A stretch of DNA of 64,000 nt from contig NZ_CP051204.2 of the NCBI RefSeq assembly GCF_012516375.2, positions 7,068,001 to 7,132,000 on the forward strand, in the 5' to 3' direction. The position numbers and the translations under genes are program-made. The notes beneath the pieces were generated by a model that was given only the letters and a program-made list of their open reading frames with translations, made no database searches and was not told where the DNA came from. The stretch is from Chitinophaga oryzae (lineage in GTDB: Bacteria > Bacteroidota > Bacteroidia > Chitinophagales > Chitinophagaceae). The first letter of the stretch is position 1; each line of letters starts with the position of its first letter. Of this stretch, positions 60,834 through 64,000 are shown in pieces.

Positions 60834-61208
60834 TCATTTACAGTAGTACCATTTCAATTAACGTACGACATCCTTCCTGTAGCGCTTATAATGCGTCATC
60901 CAAATGAAAACATCAGCGAGGTAATATCATTCAAAATAAAAATTTCATGTAAGAAGAACAGGCACGAAAAATTATAACGGAATCAGCACGAAAAAGTGTG
61001 TTGCGGTTCCGAAGGGGATACCTGTGCTAACAAACCACGTCAATTCAATAAAAAAAGGTGGTAAAGGATGGCTTTCGCCATGCTAATGGGGAGTGTATTT
61101 TTTCCAGGCAGCACGTGACAGCGTATTGTATCAGCAGGCACGCGATACATAGGTCAGATCTTATCCACAACATTTAAATACCAATTATTAACCAAAAAAA
61201 AGGCAAGT
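60834..61208 (+). other. Intergenic region upstream of the fourth SusC gene
   Basis: About 375 nt with no coding frame. It contains a direct repeat gcacgaaaaa at 60962-60971 and 60986-60995 (24-nt period), which could be paired regulator sites. A/T-rich DNA runs up to the SusC ATG. No consensus TAnnTTTG element was found on the plus strand. Confidence 0.4.
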
Positions 61209-64000
61209 ATGAAAAAAAACCTACGCCTTATGAAAGTGTGTGCTGTAACCGGAATGGCGCTCACTTCCATATTAGCAGACAATGCATATGCGAAGGCTGC
61301 CGGCTATACTTATACGCCCACAGCTTCATTCCGTAGCATTTTACAGGAAAAGGAAATCAGTGGTACGGTGCGTGATACCAAAGGTGCGCCATTGCCCGGT
61401 GTTTCCGTTCAGGTAAAAGGAACTACCAAAGGCGCACAAACCAATGCCAACGGCCAATACCACCTTAATGCCAAGGCCGGCGACGTATTGGTATTTTCCT
61501 CCATCGGCTTCGGTTCACATGAAGTAACCGTAGGCAGCAGCGCTACTGTTGATGTACGACTGGACGAAAACGTAAAAGGACTGAATGAACTGGTGGTGAC
61601 CGCGCTCGGTGTGAAAAAAGCCGCCAAGTCCCTGACCTACTCTACACAACGGCTGGGCAATGAAGAACTGACTACCGCCAAAGATGCGAACGTTATGAAC
61701 TCCATCTCCGGTAAAGCTGCCGGTATCACCGTGAGCAGAAGCGGTTCCGGCGTAGGTGGTTCCGTTAAAGTAACCCTGCGTGGCAACAAATCCGCTCAAA
61801 GCACCAACCAGCCGCTGTACGTGATCGATGGTATCCCCATGACCAACTACACTACCCAGCAGCCTAACAGCACCTGGGGTGGCGATGGTACCTCTACCTT
61901 CACCCCTGGCCGTGATGGTGGCGACGGTATCTCCAACATGAACCCTGATGATATCGAAAGCGTATCCGTACTGAAAGGCGCTTCTGCAGCCGCACTGTAC
62001 GGCAGCCAGGCCGCTAACGGTGTTATTCTCATCACCACTAAAAAAGGTAAAGCAGGCAACGCCAAAGTAGAATTCTCCAGCGGTTTTACACTCGATAAAG
62101 TTGCCTATAAACCCGAGCTGCAGAACTCCTACGGCGCTACTAAAGACGGTGCTACACAAAGCTGGGGCCCGGAAATCAACAACGCACAGGATAATGTGTC
62201 TGATTTCTTCCGCAGCGGCAACACCTGGATCAACGCCATCAACTTCACTGCAGGCACAGAAAAAGCGCAGTCTTATTTCTCCTATGCCAATACCAATGCC
62301 AAAGCGGTGATGCCTGGCAATGACCTCAACCGCCACAACTTCTCTTTCCGGGAAACGGCCAAGTTCCTCAACGATAAGCTGACCCTGGATGGTAACGTGA
62401 ACATCATCACACAGAAAACAGATAATGGTCCTGTAACCGGTTTATACTTCAACCCGCTCACCGGTCTTTATTTATTCCCAAGAGGCCGCGACCTGTCACC
62501 ATATAAAACTTATAACAAGTTCGATCCTGTCCGCCAGATCAACTTGCAGAACTGGCCTTTCAATGAAGACGTACAACAGAACCCTTACTGGATCGTTAAC
62601 AGAAACAACAGCCAGGCCGTACGTAACAGAACGCTCTTCAATGTCAGCGCCAAATACGATTTCAATGACTGGTTGTACCTGCAGGCCCGCGGTAACATGG
62701 ACCGTACCAACGATACTTACGACGGTCAGTTCTATGCAGGCACCAACCCGGTACTGGCAGGCGCTAACGGTCGTTACATCATGAGCGATCTCACCACCAC
62801 CCAGTTCTACGGTGATCTGATCCTGAACCTGAACCGCAACCTCGGTACTAATTTCAAACTGAACGCACTGGTAGGTACCAGCGTTAACGATACCCGTACC
62901 AAAGGCATGACTGCCGACAGCTACCTCGGTGATCTCTATGTAGCCAATAAATTTACGCTGCAGAACATGACTGCCGGCAGCCTGATCCAGACTGCCCCGG
63001 AAAACCACAGCCAGCTGCAGGCCGTATTCGGCAACGTAAACCTCTCTTTTAAAGACCTGGTGTTCCTGGACCTCAGCGGACGTAATGACTGGTCTTCCAA
63101 CCTGGCGTTTACGCCAAATGGCTCCTACTTTTATCCCTCTGCCGGCCTTTCCTTCATGCTCCATCAATTGTTTAACATGCCGGAGCCGGTTAGCTATGCT
63201 AAACTCCGCGGCTCTTACGCTGTAGTAGGCAACTCCGTTCCCCTGTATGTAACCAACCCGCTCAACAGGCTGGGCCAGGTGGGTGGAACTTTCCTGTTCA
63301 ACAACCAGGCGCCTTTCACCGACCTGAAACCGGAAAGGACCAAGTCACTGGAGATCGGTACAGAATGGCGTTTGCTGAACAACAGGCTGAACTTCGACTT
63401 TACCTACTATAAAACCAATACCACCAACCAGTATTTCCAGATCGCCGTACCGCCGGGAACAGGTTACAGCTTCCGTTTCATCAACGCCGGCAATATCCAG
63501 AACAGCGGTTTCGAAGTAGTATTGGGTTACAACGTTTTCCAGTCTAAAGACTTCACCTGGAATACTACCGTGAACTATTCCCAGAACAAAAACAAGGTAG
63601 TGGAGCTGGCGGATAACATTGACCAGTTTATCCTGACGCCTGCCGGTTCCAACACTTTCGCTTCTATCATTGAGAAAGGCGGTTCTTATGGCGACATCTT
63701 TGGTAAAGCGCTGAAGAGAGACGAAAGCGGCCGTGTGATCATCGGTGCTGACGGTACGCCGCTGGTAACTTCCGACCTCGTATTCGTCGGCAATCCTAAC
63801 CCCAAATGGCAGGCTGGCTGGAGCAACCGCTTCTCCTACAAAAACTTCAGCCTGAGCTTCCTGGTTGACGGTAAATTTGGCGGCAAGGTAATGTCTATGA
63901 CCGAAGCCGTGATGGACAAATACGGTGTATCCGCCCGTACCGGTGAAGCCCGTAAAGCAGGCGGTGTAATCGTTAACGGCGTGTCTGAAACTACCAAACA
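61209..64000 (+). CDS. SusC/RagA-family TonB-linked transporter (partial, runs off window)
   Basis: About 930 codons are present and the frame is still open at the window end. The signal region (MKVCAVTGMALTSILADNAYA) is followed by the regulatory-like domain (ISGTVRDTKGAPLPGVSVQV), the TonB-box region (LNELVVTALGVKKAAKSLTY), the plug signature (VSVLKGASAAALYGSQAANG) and a barrel with FLVDGKFGGKVMSMTEAV near the end. It lacks the STN domain of the preceding SusC but otherwise resembles it closely through the plug and barrel. It is separated from the previous SusD by a terminator and 375 nt, so it is probably its own unit with a SusD partner beyond the window. Confidence 0.93.
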   Translation, partial: MKKNLRLMKVCAVTGMALTSILADNAYAKAAGYTYTPTASFRSILQEKEISGTVRDTKGAPLPGVSVQVKGTTKGAQTNANGQYHLNAKAGDVLVFSSIGFGSHEVTVGSSATVDVRLDENVKGLNELVVTALGVKKAAKSLTYSTQRLGNEELTTAKDANVMNSISGKAAGITVSRSGSGVGGSVKVTLRGNKSAQSTNQPLYVIDGIPMTNYTTQQPNSTWGGDGTSTFTPGRDGGDGISNMNPDDIESVSVLKGASAAALYGSQAANGVILITTKKGKAGNAKVEFSSGFTLDKVAYKPELQNSYGATKDGATQSWGPEINNAQDNVSDFFRSGNTWINAINFTAGTEKAQSYFSYANTNAKAVMPGNDLNRHNFSFRETAKFLNDKLTLDGNVNIITQKTDNGPVTGLYFNPLTGLYLFPRGRDLSPYKTYNKFDPVRQINLQNWPFNEDVQQNPYWIVNRNNSQAVRNRTLFNVSAKYDFNDWLYLQARGNMDRTNDTYDGQFYAGTNPVLAGANGRYIMSDLTTTQFYGDLILNLNRNLGTNFKLNALVGTSVNDTRTKGMTADSYLGDLYVANKFTLQNMTAGSLIQTAPENHSQLQAVFGNVNLSFKDLVFLDLSGRNDWSSNLAFTPNGSYFYPSAGLSFMLHQLFNMPEPVSYAKLRGSYAVVGNSVPLYVTNPLNRLGQVGGTFLFNNQAPFTDLKPERTKSLEIGTEWRLLNNRLNFDFTYYKTNTTNQYFQIAVPPGTGYSFRFINAGNIQNSGFEVVLGYNVFQSKDFTWNTTVNYSQNKNKVVELADNIDQFILTPAGSNTFASIIEKGGSYGDIFGKALKRDESGRVIIGADGTPLVTSDLVFVGNPNPKWQAGWSNRFSYKNFSLSFLVDGKFGGKVMSMTEAVMDKYGVSARTGEARKAGGVIVNGVSETTK

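Noticed and set aside
1..64000. tRNA, rRNA or known riboswitch genes
   Set aside because: No cloverleaf with a conserved T-loop, rRNA segment or recognisable riboswitch core was seen in the gaps by reading; a covariance-model search was not possible.
61209..64000. A frameshift in the last SusC gene like those in its neighbours
   Set aside because: The frame stays open through plug and barrel to the window end, and the equivalent FPRG site is intact.

Overview
The window reads as chromosomal DNA of a Bacteroidota, most likely a Chitinophaga-like member of the Chitinophagaceae (genus is inference). The signs are four SusC/SusD-type outer-membrane nutrient-uptake loci, FecI/FecR and RskA-type sigma/anti-sigma pairs, a type IX secretion (gliding-motility) C-terminal domain, promoters of the TTTG/TAnnTTTG type, and an almost complete lack of Shine-Dalgarno sequences. 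No rRNA, tRNA, CRISPR array or complete insertion sequence was seen.

Layout. 1-1.8 kb: an ECF sigma factor followed by a protein that joins an anti-sigma-like cytoplasmic part, one membrane helix and a periplasmic trypsin/DegP-like protease. 1.9-8.5 kb: a secreted regulatory-domain protein and a xylose operon on the minus strand (sodium/sugar symporter, xylB, xylA, aldose epimerase). 8.5-11 kb: an FAD oxidoreductase and a zinc alcohol dehydrogenase, divergent. 11.2-12.9 kb: a degraded Rhs C-terminus followed by three small unassigned genes. 13-21 kb: the complete isoleucine/valine operon ilvE-ilvD-ilvB-ilvN-ilvC-ilvA on the minus strand, preceded by a 38-residue leader peptide packed with Ile/Val codons and a transcription attenuator. 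21.2-24.7 kb: sugar kinase, nucleotidyltransferase and an alpha-L-fucosidase. 24.8-40 kb: housekeeping genes (PLP desulfhydrase/deaminase-like, lipB, rluD-type, def, ruvX, ubiA-type, trmH-type, mutS), a T9SS-sorted adhesin-like protein and two tandem ECF sigma/RskA anti-sigma pairs. 40.4-64 kb: four SusC genes and three SusD genes with LacI, AraC and FecI/FecR regulators; the last SusC runs off the window.

Two window-wide patterns stand out. First, at least five intergenic elements share one long inverted-repeat arm (consensus ATTTAGGGATTTTTTGATTT) around unrelated loops, and other gaps hold other short-tandem-repeat palindromes (AATTACG, ACGCAAAG, TAGCTTT). Several abut, or supply, the stop codons of genes. 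Second, five reading frames are each broken by an apparent loss of one base. Three of these, in two SusC genes and one AraC regulator, are best repaired by restoring a run of four C to five C. This points to undercalled homopolymers in the assembly, or less likely to slippage.

The strongest candidate for a little-described system is the ilv attenuator. It has a TAnnTTTG promoter, a leader peptide with ten Ile/Val in twelve consecutive codons, an antiterminator strand formed by the last leader codons, and a nine-T terminator just before ilvE.
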